From positions 992,001 through 1,056,000 of the forward strand of contig NZ_RXNV01000001.1 in assembly GCF_003966265.1 (NCBI RefSeq): 64,000 nucleotides of DNA. The letters are read 5' to 3'. This document shows, one piece after another, positions 8,940 through 18,266 of the stretch. The stretch comes from Shewanella atlantica (GTDB taxonomy: Bacteria; Pseudomonadota; Gammaproteobacteria; Enterobacterales; Shewanellaceae). Numbering within the stretch: the first letter of the stretch is position 1; each line of letters begins with the position of its first letter. A model generated the notes under the pieces. It searched no databases. It saw only the letters and a list, made by a program, of their open reading frames with translations, and had not been told where the DNA came from. A program made the translations under genes and the position numbers.

Positions 8940-9689
8940 TTACCAATATTTCTCTTGAGTTATCTGGCCAGGTTTACGGCGAAGATTCTTAGTTAATCCC
9001 CTCTGTAAAAGGATATTATTCGCATCACGAACCATCTCAGGGTTACCGCACAGCATAATTTGAGATTCTTCCGGGCTAATAATAATGCCGGCAATTTTTT
9101 CAACTTCTCCTGATTGTAAACCTGTCGAAATTCGGCAACTCATCGAACCAGGATACTGCTCACGCGTGACGGAGAGCACCAACTTGAACTGCTCAGGATA
9201 TAGCACCTCCATCTGTTTTAACTTCTCGAGATAAGCTAAATCTTTTACCTCTCTGACACCGTACACCAAAATGACCTTCTCGAATCTCGACCAGGGTTCA
9301 AGGGTGTCTAACATTGAAATAAAGGGGCCAACTGCGGTGCCGGTTGCCATTAGCCAGAGCTGCTTACCCTCTGAAGAGGAGACGGGGATTTCATCTAAGG
9401 TCATAAAACCTGTGGCTTTTGGCGACACATCTATAAGTTCGCCGACGGTGAGTTGTTGCAGGTTTGGAGATAGTTGTCCGTCGGCAACAGCAACTGCAAG
9501 CACCTCAATAAAATCACTGCCAGGCGCATTGACGATAGAGTAGGCCCGGCCAACTCTTTTATCATCGATAATCTGGCTTAACTTAATAAATTGACCCGCG
9601 ATAAAAGGTTCAATATCGGCTTTAATTTTTAATGAAAACAGCTTGTCATTCCAATCGATTCGTTCAATGACTTCACCCTCAATCCACAT
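8940..9689 (-). CDS. fpr: Ferredoxin/flavodoxin-NADP(+) reductase
   Basis: A 249-residue FAD enzyme that exchanges electrons between NADPH and ferredoxin or flavodoxin. It has the FAD-binding segment RAYSIVNAPG, the ATGTAVGPF nucleotide-binding motif, MLCGNPEMVRD, and the subclass I bacterial C-terminal ending KPGQITQEKYW, closely resembling E. coli Fpr. Length matches the family (about 248). In enterobacteria the enzyme is linked to oxidative stress; no SoxR-type site was recognised here. Confidence 0.95.
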   Translation of the reverse strand: MWIEGEVIERIDWNDKLFSLKIKADIEPFIAGQFIKLSQIIDDKRVGRAYSIVNAPGSDFIEVLAVAVADGQLSPNLQQLTVGELIDVSPKATGFMTLDEIPVSSSEGKQLWLMATGTAVGPFISMLDTLEPWSRFEKVILVYGVREVKDLAYLEKLKQMEVLYPEQFKLVLSVTREQYPGSMSCRISTGLQSGEVEKIAGIIISPEESQIMLCGNPEMVRDANNILLQRGLTKNLRRKPGQITQEKYW

Positions 9690-9840
9690 CCAAAGCTCCC
9701 ACCCACAAATCTTATCTAATTTATCTTTAACATAAACGGCAAATTGTGGCTAGGGCCTGTTGACCTTTCATGATTGTTTTTGCAGCGAGTTGTTGACCTT
9801 TACTCTTTATCTATGAAAGTTAGGCGGAGCTTGTGTGGTA

Positions 9841-10050
9841 TAGTTATTCTCGGTAACGGCCCTGCATTACTCTCGATAATTGCTCCTGCATTATTCTACC
9901 TTCGCCCATCCATGGTCTCATACCTTCTGCATCTGACACCCACGGTCTTAAGTGTTCCAGACACTTTAAAGACATTTCCCATATCCCTACGGGTCAGGGG
10001 AGGAAATGTCTTACTTTGTATGGAACAAAATAGACCATGCAGTCGTACAT
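9841..10050. repeat. Dispersed non-coding repeat, long copy
   Basis: This shares its left end (TAGTTATTCTCGG) and its right end (GGAAATGTCTTACTTTGT and on to AGTCGTACAT) with a second copy at 16213-16325. The long copy has about 100 extra bases in the middle. The shared ends are almost identical over 13 and about 48 bp. It occupies most of the 415-bp gap between fpr and the next gene; the rest contains a short duplication of GTTGACCTTT (near 9758 and 9793). No protein is supported. Confidence 0.75.
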
Positions 10051-10061
10051 AAATAAGCGAT

Positions 10062-10084
10062 AAAAAAGCCTCGGGTGAGGCTTA
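10062..10084 (-). terminator. Terminator after the DUF5610 gene
   Basis: A 7-bp perfect stem (10066-10072 with 10077-10083) is followed on the minus strand by six T. Confidence 0.8.
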
Positions 10085-10104
10085 AAAGAAGATGTTCACC
10101 AACG

Positions 10105-10689
10105 TTATGCTTCGGTATCGTCACCGATGTTAAAGCTGTCTCTAAATGCTGCCAACCCCTCTTGAACCAAGGAGTAAGTTTGTTCAACACCAGATTCGAT
10201 ATCTCCCTCCAGAACCTGAAGGCCAGTCAAAATATCCTTAGCTTCACTGAACCCCTGATCGATGGCTCCGCCAATAATATCCATAAACGAATTGAGCTGT
10301 TCGTCGAAATCCATATTGGAATTTTGTTCCTGATGAAAAACAAAAAATTGAGTCGCGAAACTAACAATTCTATCTGCCGTCGCTTCCGGAGAATGATCGA
10401 CGCCACGCTCAAAAGCTGACTGAGTCGCGTTCTCCCCCATAGTGGGCGCTAATATTTCATCGATTGCTTCGATGGCCGCACGGTATAACAACACCATAGG
10501 CTCATCAGCAGAGCTTAGGTTAACCTCTTGCTGGTCAACAAGAATTTGCTTGTTAACCATCTGCCTACTCGCAGCGAATGCAGTTTGCCCTTTGGCAACT
10601 TCAGATACCGATTTACCATGGTTCTCAGTTGACTCAGTTTTATTGCGAGCTACTTGTGACACCTCTGCGCCATGATTACGAATTTCCAT
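10105..10689 (-). CDS. DUF5610 domain protein, function unknown
   Basis: A 194-residue soluble protein. The C-terminal half (about 85-185) resembles the DUF5610 family: helical, with a conserved-looking segment VLEGDIESGVEQTYSLVQ and GLAAF near the end. The N-terminal 60 residues are polar and low in structure. There is no signal peptide or membrane segment. It is a single gene with its own terminator. No function can be assigned. Confidence 0.72.
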   Translation of the reverse strand: MEIRNHGAEVSQVARNKTESTENHGKSVSEVAKGQTAFAASRQMVNKQILVDQQEVNLSSADEPMVLLYRAAIEAIDEILAPTMGENATQSAFERGVDHSPEATADRIVSFATQFFVFHQEQNSNMDFDEQLNSFMDIIGGAIDQGFSEAKDILTGLQVLEGDIESGVEQTYSLVQEGLAAFRDSFNIGDDTEA

Positions 10690-10806
10690 TACAGCCTCTC
10701 AAAAAGATATTTCCACTTAACTATTATCGGCTATTTTTTAATCTACTTTAGGATTTAATCATAATAATTTCTGTTTTATTAAGCTGCGATTAGCTATCGT
10801 TACAAG

Positions 10807-10823
10807 CCCCCCCCCAAAAAAAA
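10807..10823. repeat. C9-A8 homopolymer tract before a start codon
   Basis: Nine C followed directly by eight A end 7 bases before the first ATG of the histidine phosphatase gene. The tract occupies the ribosome-binding region and could vary in length. Confidence 0.9.
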
Positions 10824-10830
10824 GAGCAAC

Positions 10831-11370
10831 ATGATGAGACTGTTAATTCTGTGCCTCGGCCTTATTTCTCTGATCCCTAACGGGTTATACGCTAAAGAGG
10901 TTCAAGACTCTATATCGTCAATGGCTAATAAAATTATCGTTTTAGTCAGGCATGCTGAGAAAGCTGCATCGAGTTCCAAAGATCCGAGTCTTAGCCTAAA
11001 AGGCGAGTTACGGGCGAAATCTTTACTTTCCACTCTCGAGAAGACACAGCTCAGTGGATTGATCGCCACACCATTTAAGCGAACACAGGAAACGCTTCAT
11101 CCAATGAGTGAACACAGGGAGTTACCTGTGATGATTATTGATATTAATTCCGGCATAACTGCACATATAGAAGCAACCGTGAAAACAATTCAAGCCCAAA
11201 CGGGTAACGTATTGGTTGCGGGTCATTCAAATACGCTCCCATTAATTATCTCTGCTCTGGGTGGGCCGGAAATCGATCCTATCGATGAAGATGAATACTC
11301 GAATATGTACATTATTTCGCTATCAGAAACTAACAAAGTAGAGTTATCACATACATCTTATGGTCAATAA
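10831..11370 (+). CDS. Secreted histidine phosphatase family protein
   Basis: A 179-residue protein of the phosphoglycerate-mutase-like (histidine phosphatase) superfamily. A signal peptide (about 1-21, cleaved near YA-KE) is followed by the RHxE catalytic motif (VLVRHAEK), an LSLKGELRA segment, an SGLIATPFKRTQET segment, and a second catalytic His in VAGHSNT. The length and signal peptide suit small SixA/Ais-type periplasmic phosphatases. The substrate is unknown. Two adjacent ATGs are possible starts; the upstream C9-A8 tract leaves only AAAGAG as ribosome-binding site. Confidence 0.85.
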   Translation: MMRLLILCLGLISLIPNGLYAKEVQDSISSMANKIIVLVRHAEKAASSSKDPSLSLKGELRAKSLLSTLEKTQLSGLIATPFKRTQETLHPMSEHRELPVMIIDINSGITAHIEATVKTIQAQTGNVLVAGHSNTLPLIISALGGPEIDPIDEDEYSNMYIISLSETNKVELSHTSYGQ

Positions 11371-11595
11371 TAAGGAATATCCGGAAAAATGGGCCTGAAG
11401 CAAACATGATTTATCAGGCATATTCCTTATCCCTAAGAGCCTAAATAATATTCACTTAATAAAATCGAAAAACAATAACAACCAAACACGAGCTGGATCA
11501 ATTAATAAAAAACAAATCCGTGCTAGACGTTTCGGGTTTTATGCTTCAGAATCCATTGATGCGGGTAACTAACGAATTCAGTTAGGAGAAAGCAC

Positions 11596-11802
11596 ATGGA
11601 GGAGTTTGAATTGGGTTTAGGATATGTAAGCCAGATACCATCAACGAAGAAGCGTTCTTTAAGTTGTCAAAACTGCGAACGTTTGACTGTTATCGAAGGG
11701 GAAACGGTTTGCTTCAGACAGGGCGAGGTGATCAGGCTTCATCGGTTAGATGAAGAGCCGGCCAAGTTCCGCTTGTCATGCGATGGCTGGCGCTCGAAAT
11801 AA
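11596..11802 (+). CDS. Small cysteine-containing protein, unknown
   Basis: A 68-residue protein with a good ribosome-binding site (TTAGGAGAAAGCAC before ATG). It has a CQNC pair (about 24-27) and two later cysteines, C39 and C61, a spacing that could bind zinc or an iron-sulfur cluster. It is not recognised as a named family. It stands alone between the phosphatase gene and a convergent small gene. Confidence 0.6.
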   Translation: MEEFELGLGYVSQIPSTKKRSLSCQNCERLTVIEGETVCFRQGEVIRLHRLDEEPAKFRLSCDGWRSK

Positions 11803-11937
11803 TCAACCTCGAAATAGTCAACTAAGATAAATAAAGGCATTCCACAAAAATCTGAGTGCTAACCTTGATAACAATATCAATATCAGCACTACAATACATC
11901 AGGACTAAAACCTCATCAGGCTAAGCATGAATAAGGG

Positions 11938-12201
11938 TTACGCCCTCATCATACCGGCATAATCGTTTGCCGAAAACTTCGTTTCACGAATGATACCGTG
12001 CAATTCCAGGTTAGGATTGATTTTGGCTAAGCTCAGACCCCTTGTCGTGACTCTCATTCCGGATGTTAATTCAAGGTATACACCCATCAGTTCATCTTGC
12101 TGTAAACCACGCTTCTTCAGGGTTGCCATAATGGCTAACCAATCCGTATCTACGCAGCTCGTCTGACCTTCTATGTTGACTTGTAAAGGAATATTCTTCA
12201 T
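11938..12201 (-). CDS. Small hypothetical protein
   Basis: An 87-residue protein with no signal peptide or membrane segment and no recognised domain. The frame extends three codons further to an ATG at 12210, but GGCGAG lies 9 bases before the ATG at 12201 and touches the upstream one, so the shorter start is preferred. It contains single cysteine C16 and segments VYLELTSGMRVT and KINPNLELHGI, suggesting a mixed alpha/beta fold. Confidence 0.5.
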   Translation of the reverse strand: MKNIPLQVNIEGQTSCVDTDWLAIMATLKKRGLQQDELMGVYLELTSGMRVTTRGLSLAKINPNLELHGIIRETKFSANDYAGMMRA

Positions 12202-12337
12202 CACTATCATCTCGCCATAGTCGTTATTGGTTAATACTGGATATTATACAAACGTAAACTGAACCTATGCTGAACTATTAGCCTATTTATAGCGATCCGC
12301 GATGGTACCAAATAGAACTATGGTTAAAAGTAGCTAA

Positions 12338-14110
12338 TCATTGATTCTGTATATTCCACAGTTTGGCATACAAACCATTATTGGCTAACAGAGATAGATG
12401 ATCACCGGTTTCAACGACCTGACCTTTACTCAACACAACAATTTGATCTGCATCTACAATGGTTGACAGTCTATGGGCTATAACCAAACTAGTATGGCCT
12501 TTTGCCACCTCTTTCAAGGCATTTAAGATAGCCTGCTCAGAATGGCTATCCAGAGAAGAAGTAGCCTCATCAAAGACCAGCAGAGGGGACCCCTTGAGTA
12601 TGGCTCTGGCAATAGCGACTCGCTGTTTTTCTCCGCCTGATAACTTTAAGCCTCTTTCACCCACCTTTGTATGCCAACCATCGGGCAGTGCCTCAATAAA
12701 ATGAGAAAGATGAGCCATCTTAACCGCCGCAGCTATCTCCTCATCAGTCGCATCGGGTCTACCATAACGAACATTTTCTAACAGTGAATCATTAAATAAC
12801 ACCGTGTCTTGCGGCACAATAGCGATAGCTTGTCGCAGCGCGTCCTGGGTTAATTCATCGATTTTTATGCCGTCCAGAGAGATGCTCCCCGATGACACCT
12901 CATAAAAGCGAAAAAGTAACTTAACTATGGTCGACTTACCTGCGCCACTATCACCCACAATTGCAATCTTCTGCCCGGGCAAGACAGTAAAGCTAACACT
13001 ATTCAAAATAGGCCTGGTATCGTAACTAAAACAGACCTTGTCAAACTTCAATTCTCCACGGGAAAGCTTAATAGCTTTAGCATCGACTTTATCTTCAATA
13101 AGAGGAACACGATCCAGCAGGCCAAACATTCTCTCGATATTGGCCAGCGCTCCCCGTATTTCACGATAGACAAAACCTAAGAAGTTAAGTGGAATAAAAA
13201 GTTGCATCATAAACGCATTAACCAGTACGAAGTCACCTATGGTCATGGTGTTTTCAACAACATGGTAAGCAGCGAGTGCTAACATTAAGGTCATAGCTAC
13301 AGAGATGATTAATGCCTGCCCGGCATTCAGTGCAAAAAGAGACAGGCGGTTTTTTCGCTTTGCATCTTCCCAATCGGCTAATGCACTATCGTAGCGATTG
13401 GCTTCATAGGTTTCATTATTAAAGTATTTAACCGTCTCATAATTAAGCAGGCTATCGATTGCACGAGAGTTGGATCGAGAATCAGCCCTGGCAGCCTCTC
13501 TAACAAACTCCGTTCTCCACTCAGTCGCAAAAATTGAAAATAGTCCATATGCCGCCACCGAAGCTAAAGTTATCGCAGCGAAGGCGATACCATAATTATA
13601 AAACAGGATCCCAACAACCAAGGCTATCTCCAGAATTGTTGGCACGATATTGAACACCATAAAACGCATCAAAAAATTGATGCCACTGGTCCCTCTCTCA
13701 ATATCTCTGGATAAGCCACCAGTTCTTCGCTCCAGGTGAAACTCTAAGTCCAATCGGTGAAGATGTTCAAAAACGGATAGCCCTAACCGCCTTATTGCAC
13801 GCTCGGTTACTCTGCCAAAAAGCGTATCCCTAACCTCAGAGATCAAGGTATTAAGTAATCGCAACGACCCATAAGCGATAACAAGGGCAATCGGCACACT
13901 GATCATCTGCTCTGCTGAGGCCGAGCTTAATGTATCGACCAATTCCTTCAACACAAATGGCAAAGAAACACTGGCGATTTTAGCAATTATCAAGCAAAGC
14001 AGTGCTAAGCCCACTCTCGATTTGAACTCGAAAAGATACGGCCAAAGTAACTTAAGGACTTGCCAGTTCAATTTGTCTATTGGGCCATCGAAATAGAGAG
14101 AGGGACGCAT
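12338..14110 (-). CDS. Atm1/HMT1-type ABC exporter (fused membrane and ATPase)
   Basis: A 590-residue half-transporter. An N-terminal six-helix exporter domain (about 25-310) includes the family segment HLDLEFHLERRTGGLSRDIE and the VKYFNNE coupling helix. The C-terminal ATPase has Walker A GDSGAGKST, signature LSGGEKQR, Walker B LLVFDEA and the H-loop AHRLST. The TGGLSRDIERG and NYETVKYFNNE segments are typical of the Atm1/ABCB7 (heavy-metal tolerance) group, which exports glutathione-linked sulfur compounds or metal-glutathione complexes. It should work as a homodimer in the inner membrane. It is monocistronic. Confidence 0.9.
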   Translation of the reverse strand: MRPSLYFDGPIDKLNWQVLKLLWPYLFEFKSRVGLALLCLIIAKIASVSLPFVLKELVDTLSSASAEQMISVPIALVIAYGSLRLLNTLISEVRDTLFGRVTERAIRRLGLSVFEHLHRLDLEFHLERRTGGLSRDIERGTSGINFLMRFMVFNIVPTILEIALVVGILFYNYGIAFAAITLASVAAYGLFSIFATEWRTEFVREAARADSRSNSRAIDSLLNYETVKYFNNETYEANRYDSALADWEDAKRKNRLSLFALNAGQALIISVAMTLMLALAAYHVVENTMTIGDFVLVNAFMMQLFIPLNFLGFVYREIRGALANIERMFGLLDRVPLIEDKVDAKAIKLSRGELKFDKVCFSYDTRPILNSVSFTVLPGQKIAIVGDSGAGKSTIVKLLFRFYEVSSGSISLDGIKIDELTQDALRQAIAIVPQDTVLFNDSLLENVRYGRPDATDEEIAAAVKMAHLSHFIEALPDGWHTKVGERGLKLSGGEKQRVAIARAILKGSPLLVFDEATSSLDSHSEQAILNALKEVAKGHTSLVIAHRLSTIVDADQIVVLSKGQVVETGDHLSLLANNGLYAKLWNIQNQ

Positions 14111-14484
14111 GAAAGTTCCATTTATTAAAGAGTGGCAGTGTTAGGTGATAGCTCTTGCTATACCGATTGGTATTCAGTCAAAGAGCCCCGCTAAAAATAA
14201 CGGCGAAGATAATCCTCGCAACTACAGAAGTAGCACTTTAGACTGACAAAAGTTGATATTCAAACCAACAAAAGAACTAGTAAACGCTTTTTTATTTGTA
14301 AATATGCCAGATGACGGCAAATCTTGTTAAACATAAGAAAATAATTTGATATTCTTTTGATCTATACCTAAGTCGCATATTGATACCGACTTCATCATCA
14401 AACCGTCTAGGTATAGGAATCATTCGGGCGAATAAGGTAAGGGAAGCCAATCTCACCCTTAATTAGCTATTAAAGGAAACTTAC
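14111..14484. other. Intergenic region with two inverted repeats
   Basis: No gene is supported in these 374 bp. It holds the palindrome ATACCGATTGGTAT (14160-14173), one of several ATACCAATTGGTAT-like elements in the window. It also holds an inverted repeat with 9-bp arms CTATACCTA / TAGGTATAG (14362-14370, 14408-14416), which lies in the probable leader of the small gene at 14485. Confidence 0.5.
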
Positions 14485-14661
14485 ATGCTGGATTCATCAA
14501 AATCTCAATATCCACCACTGCCTCTTATCCAAACTTGGATATGGATGATGACCCAATCAGGTGATAGTGATATTCAACAAAAAGGTCAAAATAACCTTAT
14601 TGCTTCGTTTGGCAGCCTTGCAAAAGCCAATGAATATCTGGTCAATCACAATCAAGATTAA
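14485..14661 (+). CDS. Small 58-residue protein, unknown
   Basis: Reading from the ATG at 14485 gives 58 residues, beginning MLDSSKSQYPPLPLIQTW and ending NHNQD. The ribosome-binding site AAAGGAAAC is well placed (14473-14481). It is a soluble, non-repetitive, tryptophan-containing protein without a recognised motif. A strong bidirectional terminator follows at 14762. The good ribosome-binding site, normal composition and terminator argue for a real gene. Confidence 0.55.
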   Translation: MLDSSKSQYPPLPLIQTWIWMMTQSGDSDIQQKGQNNLIASFGSLAKANEYLVNHNQD

Positions 14662-14761
14662 TAGGCTCATCCGACTAAAGCTATAGACAATTAAGCACAA
14701 TCAAAATATCTATAACTAATTAATAATACATGTTTTTATGTGGAATGAGAATTTTTTGACT

Positions 14762-14789
14762 AAAAAGGAGGCATCAGCCTCCTTTTTTT
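14762..14789. terminator. Bidirectional terminator between the small ORF and aroG
   Basis: AAAAAGGAGGC / GCCTCCTTTTT, an 11-bp stem with loop ATCA, has A and T tracts on both sides. It lies between convergent genes. Confidence 0.9.
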
Positions 14790-14817
14790 ACTTTCGAGTC
14801 GTTAATCATAATTCCAT

Positions 14818-15876
14818 TTATTTCGACGACCTGCGAGCCTCCACGCTCTGTGAGAGGGTTGCCATTATACTTTCAGTATCATCCCAACCAATACAAGCAT
14901 CGGTAATACTTTGGCCATAACACAATGGCTGACCTTCGATATAGTCCTGTCGACCTTCGATTAAGTTACTCTCAATCATGACACCAAAAACACTCTGGTT
15001 ACCACCGCCTAGCTGAGACGCAACATCTTCACCAACCAACAACTGACGCTTAAACTCTTTCGAGCTATTTGCGTGACTAAAGTCGATCATCACATTGAGA
15101 TCTAGGCCGGCCTTATCTAGCTGACTACTAATCTCAGCAACATGTTCGGCACTATAATTAGGTTCTTTACCACCACGGAGTATGATATGGCAATCAGGAT
15201 TGCCCTTGGTCTCAACTATCGCTGAATGCCCATATTTAGTCACCGAGAGGAAGTGATGCGGCGCACTTGCAGCCCCTATGGCATCTATGGCTACTTTAAT
15301 AGTGCCGTCGGTGCCATTCTTAAATCCGACTGGACAAGATAGCCCGGAAGCCAATTCACGATGAACCTGAGACTCGGTTGTTCTTGCCCCAATCGCTCCC
15401 CAACACATAAGGTCTGCGACATACTGAGGCGTGATCATATCGAGAAACTCACCGGCAGTAGGAATACCAATATCATTGAGATCCAGCAGTAATTTTCGAG
15501 CAGTTCTTAGGCCGTCGTTTAACTTAAAGCTACTATCCATGTATGGGTCATTGATCAAGCCCTTCCAGCCGACAGTGGTTCGTGGCTTTTCAAAATAAAC
15601 CCGCATAACGATCTCAAGTTGATCTTTATATTGCTCACGTAATTTAACGAGTTTCTGACCGTACTCCAGAGCGGCTTTAGGATCATGAATAGAACATGGG
15701 CCAACCACAACTAAGAGGCGATCATCTTTTTTTCTCAAGATCTGATGTATGCTCTCGCGCGCATTAAAAACCGTAGCCGATGCGTTCTCTGTCACCGGAA
15801 ATCGCTCAAGGATCGCGACTGGTGGCAATAACTCTTTAATCTTATTAATTCGAACATCATCATTTTGGTAATACAT
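14818..15876 (-). CDS. aroG: DAHP synthase, AroG-type
   Basis: 3-deoxy-7-phosphoheptulonate synthase joins phosphoenolpyruvate and erythrose 4-phosphate in the first step of the shikimate pathway. The 352-residue sequence follows E. coli AroG (Phe-sensitive isoenzyme) closely: MYYQNDDVRI at the start, VVGPCSIHD, GARTTESQVHRELASGLS, VGFKNGTDG, RGGKEPNYS, DFSHANSSK. The start is taken as the ATG at 15876, which restores the family N terminus; the frame continues 30 residues upstream without a recognisable extension. GGAG lies about 13 bases upstream. No attenuator was recognised in the leader. Confidence 0.94.
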   Translation of the reverse strand: MYYQNDDVRINKIKELLPPVAILERFPVTENASATVFNARESIHQILRKKDDRLLVVVGPCSIHDPKAALEYGQKLVKLREQYKDQLEIVMRVYFEKPRTTVGWKGLINDPYMDSSFKLNDGLRTARKLLLDLNDIGIPTAGEFLDMITPQYVADLMCWGAIGARTTESQVHRELASGLSCPVGFKNGTDGTIKVAIDAIGAASAPHHFLSVTKYGHSAIVETKGNPDCHIILRGGKEPNYSAEHVAEISSQLDKAGLDLNVMIDFSHANSSKEFKRQLLVGEDVASQLGGGNQSVFGVMIESNLIEGRQDYIEGQPLCYGQSITDACIGWDDTESIMATLSQSVEARRSSK

Positions 15877-16212
15877 AGTAATTAATCTACTCCGGCTAAC
15901 GTTTAAACAAAGGTCTCTCAACAGCGCTACTAAGTTCAATTTATCCAGTATTAGATTACAATGCAATCAAGATATGTATAATTAACAAAATTACATACTA
16001 ACAGGCTGATAATTATAGTTATAATTTTTCAAATTTTATAATATACATTCCATTTTACGATCCTGACTGCTGTTATTTTGTTGCATAATACCAATTGCAT
16101 TAAGTACATGACCATTCAGCGAGAATTCAAAGCTCTGTAGGCAAGGGCTATATTTGTTCCTGCAATATAGACATACGCCACATCCATGTGGCTATAAGAT
16201 GATTGAAGCTAA
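15877..16212. other. AT-rich upstream region of aroG
   Basis: No gene is supported. It contains an AT-rich promoter-like stretch (about 15950-16060) and an ATACCAATTGCAT element (16088-16100). The hairpin GCCACATCCATGTGGC (16178-16193) belongs to the recurring catccatg palindromes. Confidence 0.5.
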
Positions 16213-16325
16213 TAGTTATTCTCGGCAACAAGCTCCTGCGTTGCTCTACCTCCTGCATCTGACCTCCATGGATGCAGGAAATGTCTTATTTTGTATGGAA
16301 CAAAATAGACCATGCAGTCGTATAT
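16213..16325. repeat. Dispersed non-coding repeat, short copy
   Basis: This is the second copy of the element at 9841-10050, sharing both ends but lacking about 100 internal bases. It contains the palindrome CTGCATC...GATGCAG around CATGGATG (16267-16274). The remaining bases to 16557 show no gene. Confidence 0.75.
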
Positions 16326-16557
16326 CGAAAGCATCCAGTGCAGCATAAAGGGCTTTGCCCTTTGCTTTAAACATCAGTCGCACTACGTGAGCCCTAACGC
16401 TAAGCTGGATTCCCGAAACCTCATGTAAACCAAAGCATATAAGCCAAAGAGGGAGTATTAACGGCCAGGTAAGATAGAATTGTATTTAGGACTAATTATG
16501 CTGTGACCCTCCCAGGGCCACAGACAGCTAAAAATAGAGGAAGTATATTTATTGAAA

Positions 16558-17724
16558 TTAATGGCTCTTCATCGCATGCAATTTGGACTGATAACGTAAT
16601 TTATGACTCTCATCGTGAGTGAGACTCAAGGCCTTTTGCATATTCTGCTGCGCTCGTCGTTCGTCACCGGTTTTCCAATAAGCCCTAGATAACCCGAAAT
16701 AGAATTCATGTCGATAATCGGCCTTAGCCACCGCACGTTTATACCATAGCAAGGCATCTTGATACTCTTTATCAAAATAGGCTTGCTGAGCCATATCATA
16801 GTAATAATAGGGGTTTCCTATGCGTTCCAGTTCCAGCCTTTTGTGAACCAATGCCCACTCCTCCAACCTATTCTGATCCCCCAGCATTACCGCATAATTA
16901 TACAAGGCGTTCATATCGTTAGCATTAACAGCTAATGCGAGCTTATATAGAGTTTCAGCCTCCAGCTCTAAACCTTTGTAACGATACAGCACAGCCAAAG
17001 TATTCAACGCGGGTACAAAGTCGGGTTTTTGTTGCAAGCCCATTTTTAACAAACCATAAGCCTTATCATAATCCCCCATAACCAGAGACTCTGCGGCTAC
17101 GTTGTTATAAAACATAGCTATCACAGTCTGCTTACTGATTTTTTTCTTACCATAGCCACGTACAGCCCGCTCAGGTAGGAAATCAACCTGAATAGCCCGC
17201 TTCCTCACATGCACAGTATCGCTATTTCTGGGAGGCAGCAGCCTCAAGTTAATGTGACCATTAACAAGATAAAAATCCCCTTGCTTATCCCATACGGGCG
17301 GTACCTCAACCTCTTGAAATTCAACTTCGACTTTAAGCACATCGGCTAAAGCTGAAGTTAATAACACCAGAGATAAGCAGTTACCCGCACGTTCATTAAA
17401 AGTTTCACTGGGGACTCTTGTCATATTGTCACGATATTGAAAGGCCCCCTCTTCGGCGTTTATATATTCCGCTAACCATTCATTAGCAGACACGTTATTT
17501 GCGCGTTGAATATTATTCCGCGCCAGTTCACGCCTTAGCTCACTACTCGCCTCGGATGGAAGTTTAAACAGATCATTCGGCTGAGGAAGCCTTGCGACAT
17601 CCTCAAAGTAATCATCATAAAAATATTCTTCAATATTACTGACAGAAGTACGCTGTGAAGTGGCGCTGCATCCCTGAAGGACGAGCAAGAAAAGCAGGCT
17701 GATGACTGAAAGGAATTTTTCCAT
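16558..17724 (-). CDS. Lipoprotein with transglutaminase-like and TPR regions
   Basis: A 388-residue predicted lipoprotein. The signal peptide ends in lipobox LQGC. Around residues 115-150 a GNCLSLVLLTSALADVL segment resembles the Cys-containing core helix of transglutaminase-like proteins, with a His in VNGHINL, as in proteins of the COG3118/TPR-transglutaminase type. The C-terminal half (about 210-385) consists of TPR-like helical pairs (DYDKAYGLLKMGLQQKPD, ALNTLAVLYRYKGLELEAE, ALLWYKRAVAKADY). It probably acts on the periplasmic face as a scaffold or peptidase-like protein. The start could also be a TTG at 17748. Exact function unknown. Confidence 0.78.
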   Translation of the reverse strand: MEKFLSVISLLFLLVLQGCSATSQRTSVSNIEEYFYDDYFEDVARLPQPNDLFKLPSEASSELRRELARNNIQRANNVSANEWLAEYINAEEGAFQYRDNMTRVPSETFNERAGNCLSLVLLTSALADVLKVEVEFQEVEVPPVWDKQGDFYLVNGHINLRLLPPRNSDTVHVRKRAIQVDFLPERAVRGYGKKKISKQTVIAMFYNNVAAESLVMGDYDKAYGLLKMGLQQKPDFVPALNTLAVLYRYKGLELEAETLYKLALAVNANDMNALYNYAVMLGDQNRLEEWALVHKRLELERIGNPYYYYDMAQQAYFDKEYQDALLWYKRAVAKADYRHEFYFGLSRAYWKTGDERRAQQNMQKALSLTHDESHKLRYQSKLHAMKSH

Positions 17725-17848
17725 TGGAATCCAACTTAGAAACTTCAATACCCTAGCCCTAGCTTATGACATTGGACAAAGAACAAGCAACAGCGAAAGG
17801 TTACAAAACATTAACAGCCTCATATTCTTTTCCGCAGACTAACATAAA

Positions 17849-18205
17849 CTACTTGTGTAAAGAGGGTGATTCGGAGTCAAGGGGGTCTATCTGAATATAG
17901 AGCTCTTTGTTCTGATACTGATAAGGTCTGTAGAAATTGCCACCACAGGAATAGTAGGCATAGGGGCGCACCATAGGTATGCAGCCTACAGGTAATGACT
18001 GCAAGATATTAATTTGCTGCTGCATCCTCAATGCTTCGCGCCATTCATGCTCACGCAAGACCTGATCTCTTACTGCAAAAGCATTGAAAGCTTCACTCGA
18101 TTTTCGTACCACAACCTGCCCGGCCTCAGTGGAAACAGAAACGGTACAAGTCATGGCCGCAGCTAAGATAAACATCACTTGCTTCAGTCTTAAAAGATCA
18201 ATCAT
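17849..18205 (-). CDS. Small exported protein, unknown
   Basis: A 118-residue protein with an N-terminal signal-like hydrophobic segment (about 9-27, cleavage near TEAG). Two cysteines 13 residues apart (CIPMVRPYAYYSC) could form a disulfide in the periplasm. The tail is rich in Tyr and acidic residues. GGAGCATTAGGGT precedes the ATG. It is 124 bp upstream of the TPR lipoprotein gene on the same strand. No family was recognised. Confidence 0.6.
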   Translation of the reverse strand: MIDLLRLKQVMFILAAAMTCTVSVSTEAGQVVVRKSSEAFNAFAVRDQVLREHEWREALRMQQQINILQSLPVGCIPMVRPYAYYSCGGNFYRPYQYQNKELYIQIDPLDSESPSLHK

Positions 18206-18266
18206 ACCCTAATGCTCCTGATTCCTAACCTGTACAAAAAGCACCCACTTTGTTCATCATACAAAA

